Assembly (NCBI RefSeq): GCF_019443325.1
Contig: NZ_CP080383.1
Location: forward strand, 4,000,971-4,064,970
Reading direction: 5' to 3'
Length of the DNA: 64,000 bases
Source of the DNA: Cryobacterium sp. PAMC25264
GTDB taxonomy: Bacteria > Actinomycetota > Actinomycetes > Actinomycetales > Microbacteriaceae
Shown: in pieces, positions 15,572 to 25,120 of the stretch
Layout of the letters: the number at the start of each line of letters is the position of its first letter
Position numbering within the stretch: position 1 is the first letter of the stretch
Made by a program: the position numbers and the translations under genes
The notes under the pieces: model-generated
The model's database searches: none
What the model saw: the letters and a program-made list of their open reading frames with translations, nothing else
What the model was told of the DNA's origin: nothing

Positions 15572-18046
15572 ATGGTTCAGTCGTCCAACGCCACCTCATC
15601 ATTCACCTGGCCCAGCCGCCTTCCGCACAGCCTGAGCGCCGAAGCTCTCGCCAGTGTGGATGCCTGGTGGCGCGCAGCCAACTACCTCTCGGTCGGGCAG
15701 ATCTATCTGCTCGACAACCCGCTACTGCGCGAACCCCTCACCCGGGAGCACATCAAGCCGCGCCTGCTCGGCCACTGGGGCACCACCCCGGGCCTCAACT
15801 TCCTCTACGCGCACCTGAACCGGGTCATCCGCGAACGCGAGATCAGCACCCTCTACATCACCGGCCCCGGCCACGGCGGGCCCGGCATGGTCGCCAACGC
15901 CTACCTCGACGGCACCTACTCCGAGATCTACTCCGGCATCGACCAGTCCGTCGACGGCGTCAAGGGCCTGTTCCGCCAGTTCTCCTTCCCGGGCGGCATC
16001 CCCAGCCACGCCTCACCCGAGACCCCCGGTTCCATCCACGAGGGCGGCGAGCTCGGCTACGCCCTCAGCCACGCCTACGGCGCCGCGTTCGACAACCCCG
16101 ACCTGCTCGTCGCGGCCGTCATCGGCGACGGCGAGGCCGAGACCGGCCCGCTGGCCACCAGCTGGCACTCCAACAAGTTCGTCAACCCGCTCGAAGACGG
16201 CGTCGTGCTGCCGATCCTGCACCTCAACGGGTACAAGATCGCCAACCCCACCGTGCTCGCCCGCATCCCCGAGCACGAACTGCTCGACCTCATGCGCGGC
16301 TACGGCCACAACCCGCACATCGTCTCCGGCGGTTTCGACGGCGAAGACCCCCTGGCCGTGCACCAGCGCATGGCGCAGACCCTCGACGAGGTGCTCAACG
16401 AGATCGCCGCGATCAAGCGCGCCGCCCTCGCCGGCAGCACCGACCGGCCGCGCTGGCCGATGATCATCCTGAAGACCCCCAAGGGCTGGACCTGCCCGCC
16501 GGTCATCGACGGTGTGCAGGTGGAGGACTCCTGGCGCTCGCACCAGGTGCCGCTCGTGAACGCCCGCGACACCCAGTCGCACACCGATGTGCTCGAGTTC
16601 TGGCTCAAGTCGTACCGGCCCGAGGAACTCTTCGACGAGGCCGGTGCCCCGGTGGGCATCATCTCCGCCCTCGCCCCGCACGGCGACCTGCGCATGAGCG
16701 CCAACCCGGTCGCCAACGGCGGGCTGCTGCGCCGCGATCTCAAGCTGCCCAACTTCCGCGAGTACGCGGTGGATGTGCCGTCCCCCGGCGCCACCGTCGA
16801 CGAGGCCACCAAGGTGCTCGGCACCTGGCTGGCCGACGTCATCCGCGACAACCCCGACAACTTCCGCATCTTCGGACCCGACGAGACCGCATCCAACCGG
16901 CTCGCGCCGGCCGTCTACGCCGCCACCGACAAGCAGTGGAACGCTGAATACATCCCCGAAGACACCAACCTCGCCCGCGCCGGCCGGGTCATGGAGATGC
17001 TCAGCGAGCACCAGTGCCAGGGCTGGCTGGAGGGCTATCTGCTCACCGGGCGCCACGGCCTGTTCAACTGCTACGAGGCGTTCATCCACATCATCGACTC
17101 GATGTTCAACCAGCACGCCAAGTGGCTCAAGGTCACCCGGGAGATCCCGTGGCGCCGCTCGATCTCGAGCCTGAACTACCTGCTCTCCTCTCACGTCTGG
17201 CGCCAGGACCACAACGGCTTCAGCCACCAGGACCCGGGGTTCATCGACCATGTCGTGAATAAGAGCGCGGATGTCGTGCGGGTGTACCTGCCGTTCGATG
17301 CGAACACGCTGCTGTCGATCTACGACCACTGCCTGCGCAGCGTGGACTACGTCAACGTGGTGGTGGCCGGCAAGCAGCCGGCCCCGAACTGGCTCACCAT
17401 GGACCAGGCCGTCGCGCACTGCGAGCGGGGCCTGGGTATCTTCGAGTGGGCCGGCACCGAAGAGCCCGGCACCGAACCCGATGTGGTGCTCGCCGCCGCC
17501 GGCGAGGTGCCCACCCTCGAGGTGCTCGCCGCCGCCAAGATCCTGCGCGAGGCCATGCCCGACCTCAGCGTGCGCGTGGTCAACGTGGTCGACCTGATGC
17601 GCCTGCAGTCCGAGGACGACCACCCGCACGGGCTGAGCGACCGCGAGTTCGACGCCTACTTCACCGCCGACAAGCCCATCGTGTTCGCATACCACGGGTA
17701 CCCGTGGCTGATCCACCGGCTCACCTACAAGCGCCACGGCCACTCCAACCTGCACGCCCGCGGGTACAAAGAGAACGGGACGACGACGACGCCGTTCGAC
17801 ATGGTCATGCTCAACGACCTCGACCGGTACCACCTGGTGATGGATGTCATCGACCGGGTGCCCGGACTCGGAGCCCGTGCCGGACTGCTTCGCCAGCAGA
17901 TGCAGGATGCCCGCCTGCGTGCCCGGCAGTACACCCGCGACCACGGGGAAGACATTCCCGAGGTCACCGACTGGGTATGGGCTGGGAACGATGCCGCGGC
18001 AGCCGCCGCGCGCGCACTAGACACCACCGGCGGGGATAACGTATAA
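15572..18046 (+). CDS. xfp: Xylulose-5-phosphate/fructose-6-phosphate phosphoketolase
   Basis: An 824-residue thiamine-diphosphate enzyme that splits xylulose-5-P or fructose-6-P with phosphate to give acetyl phosphate and an aldose phosphate. Family signatures are clear: [58 protein letters not shown] and the diphosphate-binding [20 protein letters not shown]. Its length is normal for the family. ATG 15572 is chosen because TGGAG lies seven bases before it; GTG 15542 in frame would add ten residues. It is the first gene of xfp-pta-ackA, which converts the product to acetyl-CoA or to acetate with ATP gain. Confidence 0.96.
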   Translation: MVQSSNATSSFTWPSRLPHSLSAEALASVDAWWRAANYLSVGQIYLLDNPLLREPLTREHIKPRLLGHWGTTPGLNFLYAHLNRVIREREISTLYITGPGHGGPGMVANAYLDGTYSEIYSGIDQSVDGVKGLFRQFSFPGGIPSHASPETPGSIHEGGELGYALSHAYGAAFDNPDLLVAAVIGDGEAETGPLATSWHSNKFVNPLEDGVVLPILHLNGYKIANPTVLARIPEHELLDLMRGYGHNPHIVSGGFDGEDPLAVHQRMAQTLDEVLNEIAAIKRAALAGSTDRPRWPMIILKTPKGWTCPPVIDGVQVEDSWRSHQVPLVNARDTQSHTDVLEFWLKSYRPEELFDEAGAPVGIISALAPHGDLRMSANPVANGGLLRRDLKLPNFREYAVDVPSPGATVDEATKVLGTWLADVIRDNPDNFRIFGPDETASNRLAPAVYAATDKQWNAEYIPEDTNLARAGRVMEMLSEHQCQGWLEGYLLTGRHGLFNCYEAFIHIIDSMFNQHAKWLKVTREIPWRRSISSLNYLLSSHVWRQDHNGFSHQDPGFIDHVVNKSADVVRVYLPFDANTLLSIYDHCLRSVDYVNVVVAGKQPAPNWLTMDQAVAHCERGLGIFEWAGTEEPGTEPDVVLAAAGEVPTLEVLAAAKILREAMPDLSVRVVNVVDLMRLQSEDDHPHGLSDREFDAYFTADKPIVFAYHGYPWLIHRLTYKRHGHSNLHARGYKENGTTTTPFDMVMLNDLDRYHLVMDVIDRVPGLGARAGLLRQQMQDARLRARQYTRDHGEDIPEVTDWVWAGNDAAAAAARALDTTGGDNV

Positions 18047-18048
18047 CC

Positions 18049-20265
18049 GTGGCTCGAAGCATTTACATCACCTCCGCCGAGGGAAATACCGGCAAATCTA
18101 CTATCGCGCTCGGCGTTCTCGACACCCTGTTGCACTCCATCGAGCGCGTGGGCGTCTTCCGCCCCATCGCCCGGTCCAAGCACAAGCCCGACTACGTTCT
18201 CGAGCTGTTGCTGAACCACCTGCAGGCCGGTAAGCCCGCAGGAACCAACCCGGCCGCCCAGCCGGCGCTCACCTACGACGAGTGCGTCGGCGTCACCTAC
18301 GACGACGTGCACGCCGACCCGGATGCCGCACTCGCCCGCATCGTGGCCCGCTACAAGGCCGTCGAAGCGCAGTGCGACGCCGTCGTGGTGATCGGCAGCG
18401 ACTTCACCGACGTCGGCAGCCCCACCGAACTGGCCTACAACGCCCGCATCGCCGCCAACCTCGGTGTTCCGGTGCTGCTCGTGCTCGCCGGCCGGGTGGG
18501 CTTCGGCCAGGGTGAAGGCCTCAGCCAGAGCGATCAGCTCGGCCAGAGCGAACCGCGCACCAGCGACGACATCCGTCAGCTCACCGATGTGGCGCTGACC
18601 GAACTGCAGTCCGAGCATGTGTCGCTGCTCGGCGTCGTGGTCAACCGCGCCGACCCCGCCAACCTCAACGGCCTCATCGCCGCGGTGCGCGAGGGCGTCG
18701 ACAACCTGCCCGACGCACCGGATGCGATGCACGCTGCCGTCGTGCCCGTCTGGGCGATCCCCGAAGACGCGTTCCTCGTGGCCCCGAGCATGAAGACGAT
18801 CCTCGAAGCCACCCACGGCACCCTGGTGCAGGGTGACCCGGAGCTGCTCTCCCGCGAGGCGCTCAGCGTGGTCGTTGCCGCCATGTCGATGGTCAACGTG
18901 CTGCCCCGTCTCACCGAGGGCGCCGTCGTCGTGATCCCCAGCGACCGCCCCGAGGTGCTGCTGGCCGCCCTGATGGCCAACTCCTCCGCGACCTTCCCGT
19001 CGCTGGCCGGTGTTGTGCTCGTCGGCGGTTTCCCGCTGCCCGAGTCGATCGAACAGCTCATGAAGGGCCTCGCCCCGTCGGTGCCGATCATCCGCACCGA
19101 CCTGGCCTCCTACGAGGCGGCGCTGCGCATCACGCACACTCGCGGCCGCCTGGCCGCCGACTCGCAGCGCAAGCACGACACCGCCCTGGCGCTGTTCGAG
19201 CAGCACGTCGACGGCGGCGCCCTGCTCGACCGTCTCAAGGTGAGCCGCGCCGACGTGGTCACCCCGCTCATGTTCGAGTACACCCTGCTCGAGCGCGCCC
19301 GCCAGAACCGCATGCGCATCGTGCTGCCCGAGGGGGACGACGATCGCGTGCTCCGCGCCGCCGCCACCCTACTGGCCCGCGACGTGGCCGACCTGATCAT
19401 CCTCGGCGAGGAATTCGAGGTGCGTTCGCGCGCCATCGGCCTGGGCCTGGATATCGCCAAGGCCACCGTCGTTAGCCCGTTCGACGACGTGCTGCGGATG
19501 CGTTTCGCCGAGGAATACGCGCGCCTTCGCGCCCACAAGGGCGTCACCATCGATCAGGCCCGCGACGTCGTCACCGACGTCTCGTACTTCGGCACGATGA
19601 TGGTGCAGCTGGGCCTGGCCGACGGCATGGTCTCCGGCGCGTCGCACACCACGGCGCACACCATCCGCCCGAGCTTCGAGATCATCAAGACCCGCCCCGG
19701 CGTGTCCGTGGTCTCCAGCGTGTTCCTGATGGCCCTGGCCGACCGGGTGCTCGTCTACGGTGACTGCGCGGTCAACCCCGACCCCACCGCCGCGCAGCTG
19801 GCCGACATCGCCATCTCGGCATCGGAGACGGCTGTCGAGTTCGGCATCGAGCCGCGTATCGCGATGCTGTCGTACTCCACCGGCGGCTCCGGCAGCGGTG
19901 CGGATGTCGAAAAGGTGCGGGAGGCCACCGCCATCGTGCGCGAACGGCGCCCCGACCTGGCCGTGGAGGGCCCGATCCAGTACGACGCCGCCGCTGACGC
20001 AGCCGTGGCCGCGGCGAAGATGCCAGACTCCGCCGTGGCGGGCAAGGCGAACGTGTTCATCTTCCCCGACCTCAACACCGGCAACAACACCTACAAGGCG
20101 GTCCAGCGCAGCGCTGGCGCCGTGGCGATCGGCCCCGTCCTGCAGGGCCTGCGCAAACCCATCAACGACCTTTCCAGAGGAGCACTCGTGCAGGACATCG
20201 TGAACACCGTGGCGATCACCGCCATCCAGGCCGCATCGCTGGCCGCAGTGGAGGCAGCCGTATGA
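18049..20265 (+). CDS. pta: Phosphate acetyltransferase (long form)
   Basis: A 738-residue cytoplasmic enzyme interconverting acetyl phosphate and acetyl-CoA. It is the long class II form. The N-terminal P-loop-like domain starts YITSAEGNTGKSTIALGVLDTL, a DRTGG-type middle domain lies at about 215-330, and the C-terminal PTA catalytic domain starts near residue 415 (RMRIVLPEGDDDRVLRAA). That domain includes DGMVSGASHTTAHTIRPSFEII and MLSYSTGGSGSG. GTG 18049 lies two bases after the xfp stop, and the end overlaps ackA by ATGA. Tight packing shows a single operon. Confidence 0.96.
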   Translation: MARSIYITSAEGNTGKSTIALGVLDTLLHSIERVGVFRPIARSKHKPDYVLELLLNHLQAGKPAGTNPAAQPALTYDECVGVTYDDVHADPDAALARIVARYKAVEAQCDAVVVIGSDFTDVGSPTELAYNARIAANLGVPVLLVLAGRVGFGQGEGLSQSDQLGQSEPRTSDDIRQLTDVALTELQSEHVSLLGVVVNRADPANLNGLIAAVREGVDNLPDAPDAMHAAVVPVWAIPEDAFLVAPSMKTILEATHGTLVQGDPELLSREALSVVVAAMSMVNVLPRLTEGAVVVIPSDRPEVLLAALMANSSATFPSLAGVVLVGGFPLPESIEQLMKGLAPSVPIIRTDLASYEAALRITHTRGRLAADSQRKHDTALALFEQHVDGGALLDRLKVSRADVVTPLMFEYTLLERARQNRMRIVLPEGDDDRVLRAAATLLARDVADLIILGEEFEVRSRAIGLGLDIAKATVVSPFDDVLRMRFAEEYARLRAHKGVTIDQARDVVTDVSYFGTMMVQLGLADGMVSGASHTTAHTIRPSFEIIKTRPGVSVVSSVFLMALADRVLVYGDCAVNPDPTAAQLADIAISASETAVEFGIEPRIAMLSYSTGGSGSGADVEKVREATAIVRERRPDLAVEGPIQYDAAADAAVAAAKMPDSAVAGKANVFIFPDLNTGNNTYKAVQRSAGAVAIGPVLQGLRKPINDLSRGALVQDIVNTVAITAIQAASLAAVEAAV

Positions 20266-21455
20266 CCGCCATCCTCGTCATCAACAGCGGTTCGTCCTCG
20301 TTCAAGTACCAGCTGATCGACATCGACACCGAGACCGAACTGGCCGGCGGACTCGTCGAGCGCATCGGCGAGGGCACCGGACACGCCCGCCACACCAACA
20401 CCGCCTCGGACGCGGGCCGCCAGGAGCAGAACCTGCCGATCCCCGACCACACCGCGGGCTTCGCGCTCATGGTCGCCGCGTTCGCCGAGCACGGCCCGCA
20501 GCTGGCCGACGCCAACCTCATCGCCGTGGGCCACCGCGTCGTGCAGGGCGGCAGCATCTTCACCGGTCCCACCGTGATCGACGATGTCGTTCAGCAGCAG
20601 ATCACCGACCTGGCCGACCTCGCCCCGCTGCACAACCCCGCGCACGTGCAGGGCATCATCGCGGCTCGCTCGAACTTCCCCGACGTGCCGCACGTGGCCG
20701 TCTTCGACACCTCGTTCCACCAAAGCATGCCGGCCGCCGCGTACACCTACGCGATCAACACGGCCCTCGCCGCGGAGCACAGCATCCGCCGGTACGGCTT
20801 CCACGGCAGCTCGCACAAGTTCGTCTCCGAGGCCGCAGCCGAGTTCCTCGGCCGCCCCCTCGCCGAGCTGAAGACCATCGTGCTGCACCTCGGCAACGGT
20901 GCGTCGGTCTGCGCCGTCGACGGCGGCAAGTCCATCGACACGTCGATGGGCCTCACCCCGCTGCAGGGCCTGGTGATGGGCACCCGCTCCGGCGACATCG
21001 ACCCCGCGGTGCTGTTCCACCTGCACCGCAAGGCGGGTATGTCGATCGAACAGCTCGACACCATGCTCAATAAGGAGAGCGGCATGCTCGGCCTCACCGG
21101 CAACGGTGACATGCGCGACGTCGAAGACGCCGCCGTGGCCGGCGACGCTGTGGCTCAGGCCGCGCTCGACGTGTACTACCACCGCATCAAGGGCTACGTG
21201 GGCAACTACATCGCCCAGCTCGGTGGCCTCGACGTGATCGTCTTCACCGCCGGTGTCGGCGAGAACTCCGGCATCATCCGCGAGGGTGCCTTGCGCGGCC
21301 TCGAGGGTCTCGGCATCGAGATCGACCCGGCCAAGAACGACCCGTTCTCCCGGGTCGCCCGCGTCGTGTCGACGGATGCCTCGCGTGTCACCGTGCTCGT
21401 CATCCCCACCAACGAGGAGCTCGAGATCGCCCGCGAAACCCGCGCGGTCATCTAA
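20262..21455 (+). CDS. ackA: Acetate kinase
   Basis: A 397-residue cytoplasmic kinase of the ASKHA fold, making acetate and ATP from acetyl phosphate and ADP or the reverse. Signatures are VINSGSSSFKYQLID at the N-terminus, VFDTSFHQSMP, RRYGFHGSSHKFVS, HLGNGASVCAVDGGKSIDTSMG and FTAGVGENSGIIRE. Length is normal. It completes the phosphoketolase operon, and its ATG overlaps the pta stop. The last codons are followed by a palindrome that may end transcription. Confidence 0.97.
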   Translation: MTAILVINSGSSSFKYQLIDIDTETELAGGLVERIGEGTGHARHTNTASDAGRQEQNLPIPDHTAGFALMVAAFAEHGPQLADANLIAVGHRVVQGGSIFTGPTVIDDVVQQQITDLADLAPLHNPAHVQGIIAARSNFPDVPHVAVFDTSFHQSMPAAAYTYAINTALAAEHSIRRYGFHGSSHKFVSEAAAEFLGRPLAELKTIVLHLGNGASVCAVDGGKSIDTSMGLTPLQGLVMGTRSGDIDPAVLFHLHRKAGMSIEQLDTMLNKESGMLGLTGNGDMRDVEDAAVAGDAVAQAALDVYYHRIKGYVGNYIAQLGGLDVIVFTAGVGENSGIIREGALRGLEGLGIEIDPAKNDPFSRVARVVSTDASRVTVLVIPTNEELEIARETRAVI

Positions 21456-21464
21456 CTCCCTCGC

Positions 21465-21536
21465 AGCAGTACCTCATTTGCGGACATCCCGCCTTCGCGA
21501 CACAAGCGCAGGCCGGATGTCCGCATTTCAGTACCA
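21465..21536. repeat. Variant family A palindrome behind ackA
   Basis: Arms GCGGACATCC (about 21480-21489) and GGATGTCCGC (about 21515-21524) share the GCGGACAT ends of family A but have a different centre. Outer bases AGTACC and CAGTACC extend the symmetry. It is probably also the operon terminator. Confidence 0.65.
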
Positions 21537-21609
21537 GGGCCGCCGTGTGTGTCGCCCCCACGCCGGTCGTGACCGCGGTCGCGAGCGGCGTCCACGGGTC
21601 GTCTCGCGG

Positions 21610-21711
21610 GGTCTCGACAGGCTCGACCAGCGAATGGGTTGCGTCGCGCTGTCGGGTTCGGGTGGGTGCGTGTGTGTCGTGCCCCCCGCGGTGGTCGAGC
21701 TTGTCGAGACC
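21610..21711. repeat. Two family B repeats in opposite orientation
   Basis: Cores at 21610-21629 (GGTCTCGACAGGCTCGACCA) and 21692-21711 (TGGTCGAGCTTGTCGAGACC) face each other. The gap 21456-21760 holds no gene beyond these and the palindrome before them. Confidence 0.85.
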
Positions 21712-21760
21712 GGGTTCGTGAACACAGGAGCACCCCGAGCACCGCGAGTAGAATTCCGGC

Positions 21761-22171
21761 GTGCGCACCCTTCTGAACATCATCTGGCTCGTGCTGTCGG
21801 GTTTCTGGCTGTTCCTCGGCTACCTGGCCGCCGGTGTTGTGCTCTGCATCCTGATCATCACGATTCCGTGGGGCATCGCCTCCTTCCGCATCGGCGCCTA
21901 CGCGCTCTGGCCATTCGGCCGCACCGTGGTCGCCAAGCCCACCAGCGGCGCCTTCTCGTTCCTCGGCAACGTGATCTGGGTCATTCTCGCGGGCTGGTGG
22001 CTGGCCCTGGCGCACATCGTCTCGGGTATCGCGCTGTGCGTCACGATCATCGGCATCCCGATGGGCATCGCCGACTTCAAGCTGGTCCCGGTCTCGCTGG
22101 CCCCGCTGGGCAAGGTGATCGGGCCGACCGGCGGCGGCGAGTTCGACCAGGCCCGCGCCGCTCGGTCCTGA
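21761..22171 (+). CDS. YccF-family inner-membrane protein
   Basis: A 136-residue membrane protein made of two tandem YccF units. Each has a long hydrophobic hairpin ending in a short IP-G-I motif (IITIPWGIASFRIG and IIGIPMGIADFKL). In other bacteria YccF domains occur alone or near transport genes, and no biochemical function is established. About four membrane segments are visible. The start is GTG 21761, just after the repeat-rich gap. Confidence 0.85.
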   Translation: MRTLLNIIWLVLSGFWLFLGYLAAGVVLCILIITIPWGIASFRIGAYALWPFGRTVVAKPTSGAFSFLGNVIWVILAGWWLALAHIVSGIALCVTIIGIPMGIADFKLVPVSLAPLGKVIGPTGGGEFDQARAARS

Positions 22172-22315
22172 CCGCCGTTTCGCCAATCGGGGCCGCGCTG
22201 CCCTGGGCAGAGACGAAAACGGCTGCAAACGTGACATTTCCGCGCGCCGACTCGTCTTAGGTGCAAGTCGGCGGACAGACTGCCCACTTCGACTATTTCT
22301 CAGTGTGGAGGAAAA

Positions 22316-22363
22316 ATGTCCAGAGTAGCTGTTCGCGGGCCGACCCTCGGGGTGACGAGATGA
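22316..22363 (+). CDS. Possible 15-aa leader peptide before the CinA-like gene
   Basis: ATG 22316 follows a strong ribosome binding site (GGAGG at about 22307-22311) and encodes MSRVAVRGPTLGVTR. It stops at TGA 22361-22363, overlapping the ATGATG at which the CinA-like frame can start. The arrangement suggests translational coupling. There is no evidence yet that the peptide is made. Confidence 0.4.
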   Translation: MSRVAVRGPTLGVTR

Positions 22364-22871
22364 TGCCCAGTCTTCGAACAATCATGTCCACCGGGGCTGA
22401 GCACGAAGACGCCCAGATCTCCGCGTTGGCGCGTCAGATCGGACAACTCGCCGCGGCCGACCGAATGACTGTCGTTGTCGCGGAATCCCTCACCGCCGGC
22501 CGGATAGCCCAGGCTCTGAGCGCGGCACCGGAGTCCTCTGGCTGGTTCGGTGGCGGCGTGGTCGCGTACCAGCCCCACACCAGGTATCGGCTGCTGAACG
22601 TGCATCCGGGGCCGGTCGTGTCGGCGGAATGTGCGGAGCAGATGGCCAAGGGCGTGCTGGAAAACGTGGGTGCAGACGTGAGCGTGGCAGTGACGGGTGT
22701 GGTGGGCCCCGCCCCCGAAGAGGGCCACCCGGCCGGCACCGTGTTCATCAGCGTCGCTACCCGGTGTTCGGTGCGGTCCTTCCCTACCGGTTCGACGCGT
22801 CGCCGGAAGACGTCATCGCCCTCAGCACGAGTCGTGCCCTGGCGCACCTCAAGGATGTGCTCCTGGACTAG
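22360..22871 (+). pseudogene. CinA C-terminal domain protein (PncC-like), frameshifted
   Basis: The first part reads as the nicotinamide-nucleotide amidase (CinA-C/PncC) domain: VVVAESLTAGRIAQALSAAP, WFGGGVVAYQPHTRYRLLNV, VSVAVTGVVGPAPEEGHPAGTVFISVA. From about 22755-22766 the frame no longer makes sense. The expected C-terminus continues in another frame as YPVFGAVLPYRFDASPEDVIALSTSRALAHLKDVLLD, ending at TAG 22871. One indel therefore splits the gene, through a real mutation or a sequencing error. An intact enzyme would deamidate NMN. The start could also be ATG 22384. Confidence 0.7.
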
Positions 22872-22980
22872 GGCGTTGTTGCGTCCAGTCGCGAAAGCGC
22901 GCACGTTGTTGCTTCGCGAGCGTTCAGGCAGACGTATGACCGATTTCGTGGGAGGGACACCGGGGCGCCGGGGTCGTCGG

Positions 22981-24057
22981 TCAGCGCGCGGGCGGGGGAG
23001 CGGTGCTAGCGCGCACCACGAGGTGGGTGGGCACGATCGTGGTGCCGGGGCCCACGGCGGCGGGGGAGTCGATCTGGCGCAGCAGCTTCTCGATGCAGAG
23101 CCGTCCGACCTGGCCGAAGTCCTGGTGCACGGTGGTCAGCGGCGGCCAGAAGGCATCCGCCTCGCGCATGTCGTCGAAGCCGACCACGCTCACATCGGCC
23201 GGCACCGAGCGCCCGGCCTCGTGCACGGCGCGCATGACGCCGAGGGCCATCTGGTCGTTCGAGGCGAAGATCGCGGTGACCGACGGGTCGGCGGCCAGCG
23301 CCACGCCGTGCCGGTAGCCGCTTTCGGCGTTCCAGTCGCCCTCGAGCACGGGCGGCACCGGCGCGCCGGCCGCCTTGAGGGTGGCGCGCCAGGATGCCGT
23401 GCGGCGCCCGGCCGAGAATGACGACTCGGGTCCGGCGATGTGCCAGACCGTCTTGTGCCCGAGGTCCAGCAGATGCTGGGTCGCCAGCCGGGCGCCCTCG
23501 GTCTGGTCGGTGTCGACCACCGTGTAGCGCTCGCCCGCGTCGGAGTCGACGATCACGACCGGCAGCCCGGTGGGCACGGTCACGTCGATGCGATCCAGGA
23601 TGTGCGCCTCCATGATGATCACGATGCCGTCGACCGCCTGCTCGGCGAGCCGATTCACCGCTCCGGCGACCGCGCCCTGGGTGGGCAGCGCCACGGGGAT
23701 CAGGGTGATCGAGTAGCCGGCCTGGGCGGCGGCCGTGGCGACGGCGTCGAGGGTACGCATGTTGCCGAAGCTGGAGAGGGTGAACATGATCACGCCGATG
23801 GTGCTGAACTTGCCCGACTTGAGCGCGCGGGCGGCGCTGTTGGGCCGGTAACCGATCTCTTCCATGGCCGCGAGCACCCGGTCCCGGGTGTCGGCGTCGA
23901 CGTTGCTGCGGGCGTTGACCACCCGGGAGACGGTCTGGGAGGAGACGCCGGCCAGCGCCGCCACATCCGCCATCGACGGCAACCGAACCGCCCGCGCGGG
24001 CGAGGCCTGGCGCACGTCGTCGGAACCCGTGCCGGCGGTGGGGCGGATCGTTGCCAC
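22981..24057 (-). CDS. LacI-family repressor of the arabinogalactan cluster
   Basis: A 358-residue regulator with a 28-residue N-terminal extension before the LacI helix-turn-helix MADVAALAGVSSQTVSRVVN. The hinge NSAARALKSGKFSTIGVIMF and a periplasmic-binding-protein-like sugar domain follow (VGFDDMREADAFWPPLTTVHQDFGQVG near the C-terminus). It is transcribed away from the ABC importer, and the shared promoter region carries two perfect LacI-type palindromes. The inferred role is a repressor released by an arabinose- or galactose-containing oligosaccharide. The effector itself cannot be read from sequence. Confidence 0.9.
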   Translation of the reverse strand: MATIRPTAGTGSDDVRQASPARAVRLPSMADVAALAGVSSQTVSRVVNARSNVDADTRDRVLAAMEEIGYRPNSAARALKSGKFSTIGVIMFTLSSFGNMRTLDAVATAAAQAGYSITLIPVALPTQGAVAGAVNRLAEQAVDGIVIIMEAHILDRIDVTVPTGLPVVIVDSDAGERYTVVDTDQTEGARLATQHLLDLGHKTVWHIAGPESSFSAGRRTASWRATLKAAGAPVPPVLEGDWNAESGYRHGVALAADPSVTAIFASNDQMALGVMRAVHEAGRSVPADVSVVGFDDMREADAFWPPLTTVHQDFGQVGRLCIEKLLRQIDSPAAVGPGTTIVPTHLVVRASTAPPPAR

Positions 24058-24088
24058 GTGCTCTCCAGAGTCCCGGAAAAATTTCCGT

Positions 24089-24139
24089 ATGTTTACGTAA
24101 ACATGCTAGCGTGCTTACACGTTATGTTTACGTAAACAT
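24089..24139. promoter_or_regulatory. Two LacI-type operators between regulator and ABC operon
   Basis: Two identical 16-bp palindromes, ATGTTTACGTAAACAT, at 24089-24104 and 24124-24139 are spaced 35 bp centre to centre. They have the central CG typical of LacI-family operators and sit in the divergent promoter region. They probably control both the regulator and the importer operon. Confidence 0.88.
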
Positions 24140-24192
24140 GATTCCCGAGTTTCACCATCCACCGCATCACCTCCCGAGTCAGAGAAACAGGC

Positions 24193-25119
24193 ATGACGAC
24201 GCTGTCAACACTCCCCCCTAGTGGCCAGACACTGCAGAGTTCCCGCAAGCACGTGCAGAAGCGCGACTGGACCGGCTGGAAGTTCATCGGCCCGTTCATG
24301 ATCGTCTTCGCCCTCGTGCTCATCGCCCCGGTGCTCTACTCGATCTACCTCAGCTTCTTCAAGGACCAGCTCGTCGGCGGCAACTCCTTCGTCGGCTTCG
24401 AGAACTACGGCCAGGCGCTGTCGGACCCCAAGTTCTGGGAGTCCATGGGCCGGGTCACCCTGTTCTTCGTCGTGCAGGTGCCGATCATGCTCGGCATCGC
24501 CCTGTTCGCCGCCCTCGCCATCGACAGTGCCCGCCTGCACCTGTCCAGCTTCTTCCGCATCGCGATCTTCCTGCCCTACGCGGTTCCCGCCGTGGTCGCC
24601 ACCCTCATGTGGGGTTTCATGTACGGCACCAAGTTCGGCCTGGTCGGCAACCTCAACGACTTCTTCAGCCTGTCCATCCCCGACCCGCTCTCCGGCAGCT
24701 GGGTGCTCGCGTCGATCGGCAACATCGTCACGTGGGAGTTCATCGGCTACAACATGATCCTGTTCTATGCGGCCCTCCGGGTGATCCCCACCGACCTCTA
24801 CGAGGCCGCGTCTCTCGACGGCGCCAACGCGTTCCGCATCATCCGCAGCATCAAGATGCCGGCCCTGCGCCCCGCGATCGTGATCGGCGGCATCTTCAGC
24901 GTCATCGGCAGCTTCCAGCTCTTCAACGAGCCGAGCATCCTGCAGTCGCTGGCCCCCAACACCATCTCCACCTACTTCTCGCCAAACATGTACGCGTACA
25001 ACCTGTCCTTCTCCGGCCAGCAGTACAACTACTCGGCAACCATCGCGATCATCGTCGGCCTCATCACCGCTGTCATCGCCTACATCGTGCAGAACTCCGG
25101 TTCCAGGAAGGAGGCCTGA
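24193..25119 (+). CDS. Sugar ABC transporter permease (MalF/UgpA type)
   Basis: A 308-residue inner-membrane permease of the carbohydrate uptake family 1. Six hydrophobic segments are visible, and the EAA loop that contacts the ATPase reads YEAASLDGANAFRIIRSIKMPAL. The N-terminal cytoplasmic tail is basic. It forms the channel with the next gene's product; the substrate is delivered by the lipoprotein at 26181. No ATPase gene is present in the cluster, so a shared MsiK-type ATPase encoded elsewhere is likely. Start ATG 24193 lies 54 bp after the second operator. Confidence 0.93.
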   Translation: MTTLSTLPPSGQTLQSSRKHVQKRDWTGWKFIGPFMIVFALVLIAPVLYSIYLSFFKDQLVGGNSFVGFENYGQALSDPKFWESMGRVTLFFVVQVPIMLGIALFAALAIDSARLHLSSFFRIAIFLPYAVPAVVATLMWGFMYGTKFGLVGNLNDFFSLSIPDPLSGSWVLASIGNIVTWEFIGYNMILFYAALRVIPTDLYEAASLDGANAFRIIRSIKMPALRPAIVIGGIFSVIGSFQLFNEPSILQSLAPNTISTYFSPNMYAYNLSFSGQQYNYSATIAIIVGLITAVIAYIVQNSGSRKEA

Positions 25120-25120
25120 G

